Origin: Burkholderia gladioli
GTDB lineage: Bacteria; Pseudomonadota; Gammaproteobacteria; Burkholderiales; Burkholderiaceae
Direction of reading: 5' to 3'
Assembly: GCF_000959725.1 (NCBI RefSeq)
Contig: NZ_CP009322.1
Span: 3,348,001-3,412,000, forward strand
Length of the DNA: 64,000 nucleotides
Of the stretch, positions 8,174-17,732 are shown one piece after another. The notes under the pieces were generated by a model, which saw only the letters and a program-made list of their open reading frames with translations, searched no databases and was not told the DNA's origin. Position 1 is the first letter of the stretch. Every line of letters starts with the position of its first letter. Both the position numbers and the translations under genes were made by a program.

Positions 8174-11100
8174 ATGAAAAGAAACGCGTTGAACCTTGGC
8201 CTGGGTAGTGTGGCGATCCTGACCGGCGCGATGCCGGTTGGTGCTTACGCGGTGTGCTCGGCGGTGGGGCCGGGCAGCAATACCACCGTCACTTGCGGCG
8301 GCGCGGCGATTCCTTCCGTGGTGGCCGTGCCCGGCAGTACCAATGTCGCGATCGATATCGACGGCACCGCCACCGGAAGCTACATGCTGGCCACCACGCC
8401 CACGCCGTTCTCGGTCGACACCTCGAGTTCGATCACCAACAACGGCAACCTGTCGATGTCGGGCAACGGCAGCGGCGTCGCCAATCGTGGTGCGATGCTG
8501 ATCGGCGTGAACAACGGCAACACCGTCACCAACGGCAGCACCGGCGTGATCACCACCACCGGCGCCTACAACGACGGCATCGCCGCGAACGGCAACAACA
8601 ACACGCTGGTCAACAACGGCACCATCACCACCTCCGGCAACAACGCCTACGGCATGACGGCAGCCTGGGGACAAAGCAACCCCGGTGCGTCGGGCAACAC
8701 GCTGATCAATACCGGTACCGTCACCACCTCGGGAAACAATGCGCGCGCGGCTTCGCTGCTGGGCGGCAACGGCACCATCAACAACAGCGGCACGTTGCAA
8801 ACCAATGGACGCGATGCGCCGGCCGCCTACATGCAGGGCAACAACGACACGCTGATCAACAGCGGCACGATCCTGACCACCGGCACCGCCACCAGCGGCG
8901 GCAGCGTCGATGCGGTGGTCTCGAACACGCTCGGCAGCTCGTTTACCGCCACCATCACCAACCAGGCCGGCGGCAGCATCATCAGCACCAACGGGATCGG
9001 CATCCGCTCGACCAACGGCGCGACCACCATCACCAACGCGGGCCTGATCCAGGGCGGCGGCACGGCGATCCAGGGCGGCAACGGCAATGTCACGCTGATC
9101 CTGCAGACCGGTTCGCAGATCGTCGGGACTGCAAACGGTGGCAATGGCACCAATAGCGTGACCCTGCAAGGCTCGGGCACCGCCTCGAATGCCTTCACCA
9201 ATTTCCAGAGCCTGACCATGAGCGGCGCCGACTGGACCTGGGCCGGCACCGGCACGTTCTCGACGGCGTTGGTGCAGAGCGGCACGCTGAACCTGACCGG
9301 CACGCTGGGCACCACCACGGCCTCGGTGGTCGCCACCGTGAATGCCGGCGCGACCCTGCAGGCTAACGCCTCGAACCTGCCGCTATCGGTAACCGACGAT
9401 GGCCTGGTGCGCTTCCAGCAGGACGGCGCCGGCACCTATGCGGGGACCATCTCGGGCAGCGGCGCGCTCGAGAAGACGGGCGCGGGCAGCCTGGCCGCGA
9501 CCGGCGCCAATACCTACTCGGGCGGCACCACGCTCACGCAGGGCAGCCTGCAGGCTGCCGCCGACAACGCGCTGGGTGCCGCCTCCGGCGCGCTGGCCTT
9601 CAACGGCGGCACGCTCCAGCTCGGCAGCAGCTTCGACCTGGCGGCGAGCCGGGCGATCTCGATCACGGCCAACGGCGGCACGATCGATACGCAAGGTTTC
9701 AATTCCACCATTGCCCAGAACATCACCGGCGCGGGCTCGCTGACCAAGCTTGGCGGCGGCACGCTCACGCTCGATGGCGCGAACAGCTACGCGGGTGGGA
9801 CGAACCTCGATGCGGGCACGCTGGTGGTGGGCGATGCCACGAACCCTGCGGCCTCGCTGTCGGGCGGTGGCCCCGTGGCGATCGCCTCGGGCGCGACCCT
9901 GGGCGGCTACGGCAGCGTGACCGGCAACGTCAGCAACAACGGCACGATCTCGGTGGCCAATGCGCTGGCGAGCCTCGCGAGCGGGCCCACCGGCAACTTC
10001 ACGATCAACGGCAACCTGACCAACGCCGGCCTCGTGCAGCTCGGCGGCGGTGGTGTGGGCAACACCTTGACCGTGGCCGGCAACTATGCCGGCCAGCACG
10101 CGACCATCGCGCTAAACACCTTCCTGGCGGGCGACGGCGCCGCCTCCGACAAGCTGGTGATCAACGGCGGCACGGCCAGCGGCACCAGCACGTTGAAGGT
10201 CAGCAACGTGGGCGGCCCCGGCGCGCAGACCACCGGCAACGGCATCGAGGTGGTGCAGGCCACCAACGGCGCGACCAGCAGCAGCGGCGCGTTCTCGCTG
10301 GCGGGCGGCTCGGTCAGCGCGGGCGCCTACACCTACTTTCTCGCCAAGGGCGGCACCGCGAGCGGCACCGATGAGGACTGGTATCTGCGCAACACGATTC
10401 CGCCGGCGCCGACGCCGCCTACGTCACCGACCTCGCCGCCGTCGCCGCCTCCCGTGGTGGTGGCGGTGGGCACCCCGTCGACGATCGCCGAGGCGGTGGC
10501 CGACGCGGCGCCCGGCGCCGCGCCCGAGCCGATCTATCGCCAGGAGGTGCCGCTCTACAGCGAGGCGCCGGCCGTGGCGCGCCAGCTCGGCCTGATGCAG
10601 ATCGACACCTTCCACGATCGCCAGGGCGAGCAGGGGCTGCTCAGCGAAAGCGGTTCGGTGCCGGCGGCCTGGGCGCGCGTCTGGGGCGGCTACGCGAACC
10701 TGCACCAGAAGGGCGACGCTTCGCCGTCCTTCGACGGTTCCGTCTACGGCATGCAGGTCGGGCAGGATCTCTATGCCGACAACCGCCCGAGCGGCCATCG
10801 CAACCATTACGGTTTCCTGCTCGGCTTCTCGCGCGCAGTGGGCGACGTGAACGGATTCGCGCTGGGCCAGCCCGATCTCGGCGTCGGCTCGCTGCAGGTG
10901 AACAGCTACAACCTGGGCGGCTACTGGACCCACATCGGCCCCGGCGGCTGGTACACCGACGCGGTTCTGATGGGCAGCGCGCTGACGGTGCGCAGCAATT
11001 CGAACGGCGGCGTATCGGGCTCGACCAACGGCAACGCCTTCACCGGCTCGGTCGAGGCGGGGCTGCCGATCGCGCTCGGCTACGGGCTCACGCTCGAGCC

Positions 11101-11485
11101 GCAGGCGCAACTGGTCTGGCAATGGCTGTCGCTCGATCGGCTCGACGACGGCATCTCCTCGGTGCGCTGGAACAACGGCAACACCTTCCTCGGCCGGATC
11201 GGCGCGCGCCTGCAGTGGGCCGTCGCCGCACATGGCATCGAATGGAAGCCGTATCTGCGCGTGAGCGCGCTGCGCTCATTCGGCAAGGACGACGAAACGA
11301 ACTTCGGCGGCAGCACCACGATCGGCACGCAGGTCGGGCAGACCATGGGGCAGGTCGGCGCGGGCGTGGTCGCCCAGTTGACCAAGCGCGGCAGCGTGTT
11401 CGCCACGCTCAGCTACCTGAGCAACCTCGGCGGCGAGCACCAGCGCACCATCACCGGCAATGCCGGCGTGCGCTGGGCGTGGTAG
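8174..11485 (+). CDS. Type Va autotransporter (beta-helix passenger, C-terminal barrel)
   Basis: This surface or secreted protein of 1,103 residues begins with a signal peptide (about 1-28, ending in VGAYA). The passenger (~30-730) is built of short Asn/Gly/Thr-rich repeats of the NNGTITTSGNNA kind, forming a likely right-handed beta-helix. Two autotransporter-associated beta-strand repeats follow (GALEKTGAGSLAATGANTYSGG and a similar copy ~90 residues on). A proline-rich linker (PPAPTPPTSPTSPPSPPP) precedes the ~270-residue autotransporter barrel, which ends in a terminal aromatic residue (VRWAW). ATG at 8174 gives a clean signal peptide; an in-frame GTG lies nine codons upstream. No protease or lipase catalytic motif was seen, so adhesion or aggregation is the more likely role. 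Confidence 0.93.
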   Translation: MKRNALNLGLGSVAILTGAMPVGAYAVCSAVGPGSNTTVTCGGAAIPSVVAVPGSTNVAIDIDGTATGSYMLATTPTPFSVDTSSSITNNGNLSMSGNGSGVANRGAMLIGVNNGNTVTNGSTGVITTTGAYNDGIAANGNNNTLVNNGTITTSGNNAYGMTAAWGQSNPGASGNTLINTGTVTTSGNNARAASLLGGNGTINNSGTLQTNGRDAPAAYMQGNNDTLINSGTILTTGTATSGGSVDAVVSNTLGSSFTATITNQAGGSIISTNGIGIRSTNGATTITNAGLIQGGGTAIQGGNGNVTLILQTGSQIVGTANGGNGTNSVTLQGSGTASNAFTNFQSLTMSGADWTWAGTGTFSTALVQSGTLNLTGTLGTTTASVVATVNAGATLQANASNLPLSVTDDGLVRFQQDGAGTYAGTISGSGALEKTGAGSLAATGANTYSGGTTLTQGSLQAAADNALGAASGALAFNGGTLQLGSSFDLAASRAISITANGGTIDTQGFNSTIAQNITGAGSLTKLGGGTLTLDGANSYAGGTNLDAGTLVVGDATNPAASLSGGGPVAIASGATLGGYGSVTGNVSNNGTISVANALASLASGPTGNFTINGNLTNAGLVQLGGGGVGNTLTVAGNYAGQHATIALNTFLAGDGAASDKLVINGGTASGTSTLKVSNVGGPGAQTTGNGIEVVQATNGATSSSGAFSLAGGSVSAGAYTYFLAKGGTASGTDEDWYLRNTIPPAPTPPTSPTSPPSPPPVVVAVGTPSTIAEAVADAAPGAAPEPIYRQEVPLYSEAPAVARQLGLMQIDTFHDRQGEQGLLSESGSVPAAWARVWGGYANLHQKGDASPSFDGSVYGMQVGQDLYADNRPSGHRNHYGFLLGFSRAVGDVNGFALGQPDLGVGSLQVNSYNLGGYWTHIGPGGWYTDAVLMGSALTVRSNSNGGVSGSTNGNAFTGSVEAGLPIALGYGLTLEPQAQLVWQWLSLDRLDDGISSVRWNNGNTFLGRIGARLQWAVAAHGIEWKPYLRVSALRSFGKDDETNFGGSTTIGTQVGQTMGQVGAGVVAQLTKRGSVFATLSYLSNLGGEHQRTITGNAGVRWAW
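9420..9830 (+). repeat. Autotransporter-associated beta-strand repeats (PATR type)
   Basis: Inside the autotransporter passenger, two related ~30-residue units read as GSGALEKTGAGSLAATGANT and GAGSLTKLGGGTLTLDGANS, each followed by YxGGT. Units of this type mark type V secretion passengers and may help vectorial folding. Confidence 0.75.
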
Positions 11486-11497
11486 CGGCTGGCGGCA

Positions 11498-11899
11498 TCA
11501 AGCCGCCGGCGAGAACGCCTGCTGCGCCGCCACCGTGTCGAGCGACTCGCGCAGCAGCTTGATCCTGCCGTTCTCCGCGACCAGCCGGCCCGCGTACATC
11601 TGCCGATAGACCTTGCCCGTCGAGGGCACCAGCGCCTCGACCGAGTATTCGCCGAAAACCTGCTCGGGCGTATCGATCAGGATGCGCACGTCCTTGAACG
11701 CGAAGTCCGGCACCTTCGCCAGCAGCGAGGCGATGAACCGCTCGATCGCCGCCGGTCCCTTGGCGCCCGTGCTCGGCGCGCCGAGGCTCGTCAGGTACGG
11801 CAGTTCGAGCACGCCGTCCTCGGCGAACAGCGCCGCGGCCGCCTTCGGGTCGCGTACCTTCTCGATGTAGTGGCGCAGCAGCGCCGATGCCTGTTCCAT
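11498..11899 (-). CDS. SnoaL/NTF2-like protein
   Basis: This 133-residue single-domain protein has the cone-shaped NTF2/SnoaL fold signature. An N-terminal helix (ALLRHYIEKVRDPKAAAALF) is followed by AEDGVLELPYL, a helix with a phosphate-like loop (KGPAAIERFIASLL) and C-terminal strands ending in YAGRLVAENGRIKLLRE. Such proteins are often isomerases, cyclases or polyketide-modifying accessories, but no catalytic assignment is possible here. It lies 83 bases downstream of the SDR gene on the same strand and is probably co-transcribed with it. Confidence 0.85.
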   Translation of the reverse strand: MEQASALLRHYIEKVRDPKAAAALFAEDGVLELPYLTSLGAPSTGAKGPAAIERFIASLLAKVPDFAFKDVRILIDTPEQVFGEYSVEALVPSTGKVYRQMYAGRLVAENGRIKLLRESLDTVAAQQAFSPAA

Positions 11900-11982
11900 G
11901 ATGTTTTCTCCGTTGAGCGGCCGCCGCGCGATGCATGCCTCACGCCCGTCGCGGGCGGCCGGGTATCGATCGACAGGGCGTT

Positions 11983-12810
<828 letters not shown>

Positions 12811-12877
12811 TCAAATTGATTTTCCACATGTATGGATAATAGATAGACTGGCGGCTCATCTTGGAAAGGACGGGCAC

Positions 12878-13801
12878 ATGGATCAGTTGCTGGCTTTACG
12901 CGTCTTCGTGCGCATCGCCGAATCGGGCGGCTTCGGCAAGGCCGCCGATACGCTCGACGTGCCGCGCGCCACGGTATCCAAGCTGATCCAGGAGCTGGAG
13001 ACGCACCTGCGCGTGAAGCTGTTCCAGCGCTCGACGCGCAAGGTGGTGGTGACGGAGGAGGGGCAGGCCTATTACCGCAATGCCGTGAAGCTGCTGGCCG
13101 ATCTCGACGAGATGGACGGGCGCTTCGCCGACGTGCACGGCAAGCCGCGAGGGCGGGTACGTGTCGATATCGGCTCGTCATTCGCCAACCTGATCCTGCT
13201 GCCGCGCCTGCCCGAGTTCCGGCGCCGCTTTCCCGACATCCAGCTCGACATCGGCGTGAGTGACCGGCCGGCGGACCTGATCGGCGAAGGTGTCGATTGC
13301 GTGATCCGAGGCGGTGCGCTGGCGGATACCTCGCTGGTGGCCCGGCGCATCGCGAGCCTCGAATGGGGCACCTATGCCAGCGCGGCCTATGTCGCCGAGC
13401 GCGGCATGCCGGAGCATCCGGACGAATTGCGCGAGCGACACGATCTGGCGGGCTATTTCTCGTCGCAGACGGGGCGGCCGTTCCCCTTGCTGTTCGAGCG
13501 TGGCGACGAGCGCATCGCCGTCGAACCGCGCGGCGCCCGCGCCTGTTGCGTGAACGAGAGCACGGCGCACCTGAGCGCGCTGGTGAGCGGCTTGGGCGTG
13601 GGCCAGACCTTTGCGTTCAAGGCGCACCCCCGGGTGGAGCGTGGCGAGTTGGTGCGCTTGCTGCCGCGATGGACGCGGCCCGCGAATCCGATCCACGTGG
13701 TGTTCGCACAGGCCAGGTACAACAGCGCGCGGCTGCGGGTGTTCGTCGACTGGGTGGCCGAGCTGTTCGCGCCTTACGACAGCGAGCCGGGAAGAAGGTA
13801 G
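12878..13801 (+). CDS. LysR-family regulator (CrgA/DsdC-like group)
   Basis: This 307-residue LysR regulator has its HTH at residues ~1-60 (MDQLLALRVFVRIAESGGFG, VPRATVSKLIQELETHL) and its effector domain at ~88-295. The MDxLxALRxFVxIAESGGF opening is typical of the large group that sits divergent to SDR or quinone-oxidoreductase genes. It faces away from the SDR/SnoaL operon and probably represses or activates it. Confidence 0.94.
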   Translation: MDQLLALRVFVRIAESGGFGKAADTLDVPRATVSKLIQELETHLRVKLFQRSTRKVVVTEEGQAYYRNAVKLLADLDEMDGRFADVHGKPRGRVRVDIGSSFANLILLPRLPEFRRRFPDIQLDIGVSDRPADLIGEGVDCVIRGGALADTSLVARRIASLEWGTYASAAYVAERGMPEHPDELRERHDLAGYFSSQTGRPFPLLFERGDERIAVEPRGARACCVNESTAHLSALVSGLGVGQTFAFKAHPRVERGELVRLLPRWTRPANPIHVVFAQARYNSARLRVFVDWVAELFAPYDSEPGRR

Positions 13802-13832
13802 ATGGGCATGGACGCGCGCGGTCGCGCGTGGC

Positions 13833-14195
13833 CTAGAGCTTCCTGGTCAGGTAACGGAAGCAGGTGGTCCGAAGCAGGATTCGCTTGTCATGCGCATCGC
13901 CGGAGATCTGCTCCGGTTCGCTCGCCGTGGACAGGAACGACATCACGAAGGCCGGACCGTAGGCGGCATGCACGGATTGCGCCACATCGAGCGAGGCCTT
14001 GCCGAGCCAGATCCGGTCGCGCCAATCGCATTTCATCTCCTGCTGCGCCACCCAGGCGTGAAGCAGCTCGACCAGTTGGGCGGCGGGCAGCCAGATGTCT
14101 CGCTGCCGTTTCGCGGCGAGTTGGGCGACCACCAGGAAATACAGCAAGCCGACGTACTTCATGAGGGCTTGCCTACCCGTCGGGAGCGGGTCCAT
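13833..14195 (-). CDS. Hypothetical protein
   Basis: This 120-residue protein was not recognised. It opens with a short polar stretch, then a hydrophobic segment (KYVGLLYFLVVAQLAAKR) and a helical body with Trp-rich pieces (HAWVAQQEMKCDWRDRIWLG). It ends basic (TCFRYLTRKL). ATG at 14195 lies five bases beyond the stop of the upstream gene and has a GGTGA-like ribosome site. ATG at 14162 is the alternative start. The tight spacing makes it a likely operon partner of the gene at 14200. Confidence 0.55.
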   Translation of the reverse strand: MDPLPTGRQALMKYVGLLYFLVVAQLAAKRQRDIWLPAAQLVELLHAWVAQQEMKCDWRDRIWLGKASLDVAQSVHAAYGPAFVMSFLSTASEPEQISGDAHDKRILLRTTCFRYLTRKL

Positions 14196-14199
14196 GTCG

Positions 14200-14670
14200 T
14201 CACCGCGATCGTTCCGGCTGGTTCGGCCGGGAAGCCGTGCCCAGCCATGCGATGGTCGACGACTTCTGTGACAGGATGCCTTCGCATACCCACTTGGTTT
14301 CAAAGAAACCGGTGGCTTCCGCGGTTTCGATCAGGTCGGCGTAGAAGTCCACTTCCCGCAGGAGGGCATCGCGCAGGTTGATCAGCGAGGGCGATTGCCG
14401 ATCGTCGCCGGCCGCGGGCCCGGCGGGCATGGCCGGAATCTCGGATACGGCATCCCCGGCTGGCGTGCCGATATCCTCGATTCGCATGACTGATTGACCG
14501 AGCAGGCGTTGCTGCTCGATGGTTTGCGTCAGCAGGGTTTCCATCTCCGGGCGCTGCTCGTCCGATGCCAGCGCCCGGCTGAGGACGTGCCTGAGACGCT
14601 GCTCGGTTTCCCGGCCCAGGGAGCGGGCTTCGCGCAGTTGATCCAGGAGATCGTTTCGGTTCGGCGGCAT
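14200..14670 (-). CDS. Hypothetical protein with YciE-like C-terminal helix
   Basis: This 156-residue helical protein has a charged N-terminal part (LLDQLREARSLGRETEQRL) and a C-terminal segment (LREVDFYADLIETAEATGFF, then ETKWVCEGILSQKSSTIAWL). That segment resembles the last helices of ferritin-like YciE/YciF proteins. The paired acidic ligands expected near the end are replaced by Gln-Lys, so metal binding is unlikely if the relationship is real. ATG at 14670 is used; a GTG lies five codons upstream. It is followed by the gene at 13833 with almost no gap. Confidence 0.6.
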   Translation of the reverse strand: MPPNRNDLLDQLREARSLGRETEQRLRHVLSRALASDEQRPEMETLLTQTIEQQRLLGQSVMRIEDIGTPAGDAVSEIPAMPAGPAAGDDRQSPSLINLRDALLREVDFYADLIETAEATGFFETKWVCEGILSQKSSTIAWLGTASRPNQPERSR

Positions 14671-14739
14671 GGCGGTCGGTTCCACTGGGTGGGCCTTGCA
14701 TAGGATGGCCGATCGCGTCGGCCATGCATCGGCCGGGGT

Positions 14740-14946
14740 TCAGCCTTCGGCGCTCAGGGCTTTCTCGATCGCGGCGATCAGTTTGAAGGCGTCGTCCCGA
14801 TCGAGTATGAAGCCGCGGTTGGCGTATTCGCAGCCGAACGCGTAGTAGGTCGGCAGCAGGGTGAGCTTGTTCAGGTCCTGGTTGAAGTCGACCTCGCAGC
14901 GCGTCAACGCGAAGTACGTCCGGCCAGCGAGTTGCCTGACTTCCAT
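14740..14946 (-). CDS. Small conserved-looking protein downstream of rpsU
   Basis: This 68-residue protein starts MEVRQLAGRTYFALTRCEVD and ends in a helix (DDAFKLIAAIEKALSAEG); no family was recognised. It begins 10 bases after the rpsU stop with a GAGGAA ribosome-binding site, so it is very likely co-transcribed with rpsU. The mixed strand/helix pattern suggests a small folded alpha/beta protein. Confidence 0.65.
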   Translation of the reverse strand: MEVRQLAGRTYFALTRCEVDFNQDLNKLTLLPTYYAFGCEYANRGFILDRDDAFKLIAAIEKALSAEG

Positions 14947-14956
14947 TTCGTCTTCC

Positions 14957-15169
14957 TCAGTACTGCTTCGGAGGCGGCATGGCGCGCCTGAGCCGGGCGC
15001 GTTGCCGGGACACAGCGCTGGCGAGCTTGCGCTTGCGCTCCGCGGTCGGCTTCTCGTAGGCGCCGCGTGCGCGCAGTTCCTGGATCAGGCCGGCCTTCTG
15101 GATTTCCCGGCGGAAGCGGCGCAGCGCGACCTCGACGGGTTCGTTGACTTTCAGTATGACTTTGGTCAT
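14957..15169 (-). CDS. rpsU: 30S ribosomal protein S21 (probable extra copy)
   Basis: This is a 70-residue S21 protein: [19 protein letters not shown], the conserved [11 protein letters not shown] segment, then [15 protein letters not shown] and an Arg/Lys-rich tail. It sits on the 30S platform near the anti-Shine-Dalgarno sequence and influences initiation. Burkholderia commonly carries several rpsU genes. This one is set among small accessory and cold-associated genes rather than with dnaG/rpoD, so it is probably a secondary copy. An AAGGTGG ribosome site precedes the ATG at 15169. Confidence 0.95.
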   Translation of the reverse strand: MTKVILKVNEPVEVALRRFRREIQKAGLIQELRARGAYEKPTAERKRKLASAVSRQRARLRRAMPPPKQY

Positions 15170-15237
15170 ATCCACCTTGAGGAAAAACTCGGATTTCCGG
15201 CGGTGCGCCATCGATGCACGCGGCATGCCGGATGGGA

Positions 15238-15507
15238 TCAGGACGGTATCCAGTTCTCGCCGCCATGCTTGTCGATGACGTCTTGCGCGAACTTGAGCGA
15301 GGCGCGACGCGCGGCGCCGGCGCTCATGAACGGCGGCGTCTCGTTCAGCTTGAACGTGTCGCTGTAGGTCAGGGTCTCGCCGCGCAGGCAGATCTTGACC
15401 GCCGCGTCGAAGCCGTCGTCGTAGTTGCGGCCCGAACCGGCCGTGGATTCCGTGTGCGGATAGATCAGCGGATAGATCTCGAAGCCGCGATAGAAGTGCA
15501 TGCCCAT
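15238..15507 (-). CDS. Small protein of a local paralogous family
   Basis: This 89-residue protein has the layout [13 protein letters not shown], then polar strands, then a C-terminal helix ([20 protein letters not shown]). A perfect AGGAGG site lies 6 bases before the ATG. The same short layout (Y-R-G/N-hydrophobic opening, strands, final amphipathic helix with W or ID) recurs in genes at 17249, 17492 and 37863. It is upstream of rpsU on the same strand and may share its transcript. Function unknown. Confidence 0.7.
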   Translation of the reverse strand: MGMHFYRGFEIYPLIYPHTESTAGSGRNYDDGFDAAVKICLRGETLTYSDTFKLNETPPFMSAGAARRASLKFAQDVIDKHGGENWIPS

Positions 15508-16088
15508 AATCGCCTCCTGGCGAGCAGCGGTGATTGAAGCGGTGAATCCTGAGGCGCTGTCGGAACATGACATGTCCGGCAGCTTGCGATGAGAAGGAGG
15601 TCGAATGATCGACGGATGAGGCGAGCAGACGAGGAGGGTCGAGGCGAAAGGGGTTAGGCGAAGAATGCGTGGCCTCGAAGCGTGGTTCATCATACTCCGC
15701 TTGCCTTGGAAGAAACGGCGGCGGCATGCATATTTATTTCGAACGCGGTGCGCACGGTTATTTCGAACGCGGTGCGCACGGCGCGCGCGTCGTTTGCCGG
15801 CGCCGCGGCAAACCGCTTTCGATGAATCGTGCGCAGCCAGGCTGCACGGGGTCGGCGACCGGCCCTCAATCTTTCGCGAGGTGCCGCGGCGCGCCTGCGC
15901 AAGCGAAATAACTTGACCGATGCCGCCTTAGCGCGTAAGGTCTGTCGCTGAAGTCTCCAAGAAGCGCGATTGCTGCTCATCACTGACCGCTAAGCTGCGG
16001 TATTCGTTGTCCTCTCCCTCCTTGATTCTTTTGCGTGCCCGAACACGGCGCGCGGCTCTGTACGTCTTATCAATATCAAAGGATTTTC
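15508..16088. other. Intergenic region between small-gene operon and csp
   Basis: These 581 bases hold a perfect 24-bp tandem duplication and the promoter/leader of the cold-shock gene. A short open frame over the duplication (15726-15911) has no convincing ribosome site and is not called. The stretch just before the csp gene, with TATCAA and AAAGGA, is compatible with a cold-shock leader, but no structure was proven. Confidence 0.5.
15734..15781. repeat. Perfect 24-bp tandem duplication
   Basis: Positions 15734-15757 and 15758-15781 are identical, beginning TTATTTCGAACGCGG and ending GCGCACGG. The unit is a multiple of three, so any overlapping frame stays open, but no supported gene covers it. 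The exact identity suggests a recent duplication. Confidence 0.9.
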
Positions 16089-16292
16089 ATGGACACCGGT
16101 ATCGTCAAGTGGTTCAACGACAGCAAGGGTTTCGGCTTCATCGCGCCGGACAACAGCAAGGACGACCTCTTTGCGCATTTTTCCGAAATTCGCGGTGACG
16201 GCTTCCGCACCCTCGTCGAGGGGCAGCGCGTGAGCTTCGAAACGAAGATGGGCCCGAAGGGCCTGCAGGCAAGCAACATCAAGACCCTCTGA
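16089..16292 (+). CDS. CspA-family cold-shock protein
   Basis: This 67-residue single cold-shock domain ([20 protein letters not shown]) contains both RNA-binding motifs: RNP1 KGFGFI, and RNP2 as LFAHFSEI rather than the common VFVHFSAI. It should act as an RNA chaperone. An AAAGGA ribosome site sits before ATG 16089. Its neighbours rpsU and a second IF-1 gene suggest a role in translation during cold or stationary phase. Confidence 0.95.
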   Translation: MDTGIVKWFNDSKGFGFIAPDNSKDDLFAHFSEIRGDGFRTLVEGQRVSFETKMGPKGLQASNIKTL

Positions 16293-16413
16293 GGCGCCTG
16301 TCCGGCCGGCGTGCCTGGCGCGAGCCGGTTGCCGGAGCGGGTTGACGGCCCCATCCCGTTGTCGATGGTCGCTGCCGATTCTTTCGATGCGACAAGACAG
16401 ATGCGAGGCCGAT

Positions 16414-16572
16414 ATGACAGGAAACGTTTCACGCGCCGGCAAGCGGCCCCCGCCTCGAAAGAAAATCGGGCCGCCGTCGTCGCCGCAAGGCATTGCCCTC
16501 AACTGGATCCCGCCGCATCTGGCGAAGCCCGTGGCTGCGCCGCGCGGTGGACGTCCGGCCAAGAAAACCTAG
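16414..16572 (+). CDS. Possible small basic Pro-rich protein
   Basis: This 52-residue frame starts [20 protein letters not shown] and ends GRPAKKT. It is basic and proline-rich and lies between csp and the IF-1 gene on the same strand. No family was recognised and the ribosome site is weak, so it may not be a gene. Confidence 0.35.
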   Translation: MTGNVSRAGKRPPPRKKIGPPSSPQGIALNWIPPHLAKPVAAPRGGRPAKKT

Positions 16573-16711
16573 TTGTCCGTCGCGTGTCTTGCTCGCGGGC
16601 GCATGCGGAACTTCTCGCCATCCATACCGATGCCAGGTGCATGCGCGTGTTGCCGACTGCGAGGCGGGCAATGCACGATTCATCATCAGACTGGTCATTG
16701 GAGAAAACAAT

Positions 16712-16981
16712 TTGGCAAAGGAAGATCTGCTTGAACTGGACGGCGTCGTCGACGAAGTGCTGCCCGATAGCCGCTATCGCGTGACGCTGGAAAACGGCGC
16801 GGTGGTGGCCGCTTATGCCTCGGGGCGCTTGCGGAAGAACCATATCCGTATCCTGGCCGGCGATCGCGTCAGGCTCGAGATGTCGCTCTACGACCTGACG
16901 AAGGGCCGTATCAACTACCGCCACAAGGACGAGCGTGCCGCGACCGGCGCGCCGCGTGCGCGTCCCAGCTACCGTCGCTGA
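16712..16981 (+). CDS. infA: Translation initiation factor IF-1 (second copy)
   Basis: This 89-residue S1/OB-fold protein begins (TTG start) [20 protein letters not shown] and contains the IF-1 core [20 protein letters not shown] and [20 protein letters not shown]. It differs from the standard housekeeping protein by a ~15-residue basic tail after YRHKD (ending RARPSYRR). IF-1 binds the 30S A site during initiation. The TTG start is supported by a GGAG site and by alignment of the first residues. Its isolation from the ribosomal operon and proximity to rpsU and csp suggest a conditional paralogue. Confidence 0.93.
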   Translation: MAKEDLLELDGVVDEVLPDSRYRVTLENGAVVAAYASGRLRKNHIRILAGDRVRLEMSLYDLTKGRINYRHKDERAATGAPRARPSYRR

Positions 16982-17248
16982 GTCGTTCTCCGGCCGGCTT
17001 GCCGCGATGGCTTGCCGGTCGCCATTGCCCGAGAAAGTCTGGCCGTCAAGTCGTTCCCTGGCGCGAATCACGATACGCCGTCATGCAGCTCGCTCCCACG
17101 AGCCCGGTCCTGTCCGGCCGGAAATTCAACCGCTCGCCGCATTTTTGCCGGCCTGCGTACACCCTGAACAGCAGGATTCCTGACCATTCATCGGCCGATG
17201 CCGAACACGTGTCATTACAGTCCATGCTCATCGAACAACTGATTCATC

Positions 17249-17473
17249 ATGCAAGCAACCATCATCAAGCACTATCGCGGCTATGCCGTCGCGCCCTCGG
17301 TCCACCGTCTTCCTGACGGCAGCTTCTCGTCCAACCTGACGCTCCGGCGCATGGACCGTCGCGACGAGGCGGCGCTCTACGAGTTCTACTCCCTCGATTA
17401 TTTCGGCACCGAAGAGGCTGCCCTGCATCATTCCGATCGCTGGGCGCGCGATTGGATCGACACCCGCGGCTGA
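17249..17473 (+). CDS. Small protein of a local paralogous family
   Basis: This 74-residue protein opens MQATIIKHYRGYAVAPSVHR, continues with predicted strands (SFSSNLTLRRM) and ends in a helix (AALHHSDRWARDWIDTRG). It shares this plan, including the WAR-x-W pair, with the convergent gene at 17492 and more loosely with those at 15238 and 37863. No ribosome site is obvious. Function unknown; members of this kind often sit near cold-shock genes in Burkholderia, which is an observation from context here rather than a proven link. Confidence 0.65.
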   Translation: MQATIIKHYRGYAVAPSVHRLPDGSFSSNLTLRRMDRRDEAALYEFYSLDYFGTEEAALHHSDRWARDWIDTRG

Positions 17474-17491
17474 TCCGCCGCCGCGTCGCGT

Positions 17492-17707
17492 TCAACCATA
17501 GGCCGCCTGCAGCCAGGCCCGGGCCCAGTTCCGGGCATAGGCGATCGCGTCCTCGCGCAGCTCGAACGCTGCCAGATCCCCACTCAGGTACACATCGTAT
17601 TCGGCGCCGTCCAGGCGATTCGAGCTGATGCGCGCATGCGCGATATATTCGCCGTCCGCGCGACGGGGTGTCGGATCGACACGAAACGCCTCTGCCGTGG
17701 TTGACAT
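17492..17707 (-). CDS. Small protein of a local paralogous family
   Basis: This 71-residue protein reads MSTTAEAFRVDPTPRRADGE at its start. Central strands (YIAHARISSNRLD, YDVYLSGDLAAF) lead to a final helix (AIAYARNWARAWLQAAYG). A GGAGAG ribosome site precedes ATG 17707. It is convergent with the related gene at 17249 and 25 bases downstream of the gene at 17733. Function unknown. Confidence 0.68.
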   Translation of the reverse strand: MSTTAEAFRVDPTPRRADGEYIAHARISSNRLDGAEYDVYLSGDLAAFELREDAIAYARNWARAWLQAAYG

Positions 17708-17732
17708 GGAAACTCTCCTTTCGCCGGGCCGG

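Noticed and set aside
8400..9100. Dense Asn/Gly repeats in the autotransporter read as a tandem repeat locus
   Set aside because: The units are degenerate and match the normal beta-helix passenger pattern rather than a separate element.
14200..14670. Calling this a functional YciE protein
   Set aside because: Only the last helices resemble the family and the acidic ligand pair is missing.
15726..15911. Short frame with YFERGAHG repeated twice over the 24-bp duplication
   Set aside because: There is no ribosome site or family, and the repeat is explained by the DNA duplication.
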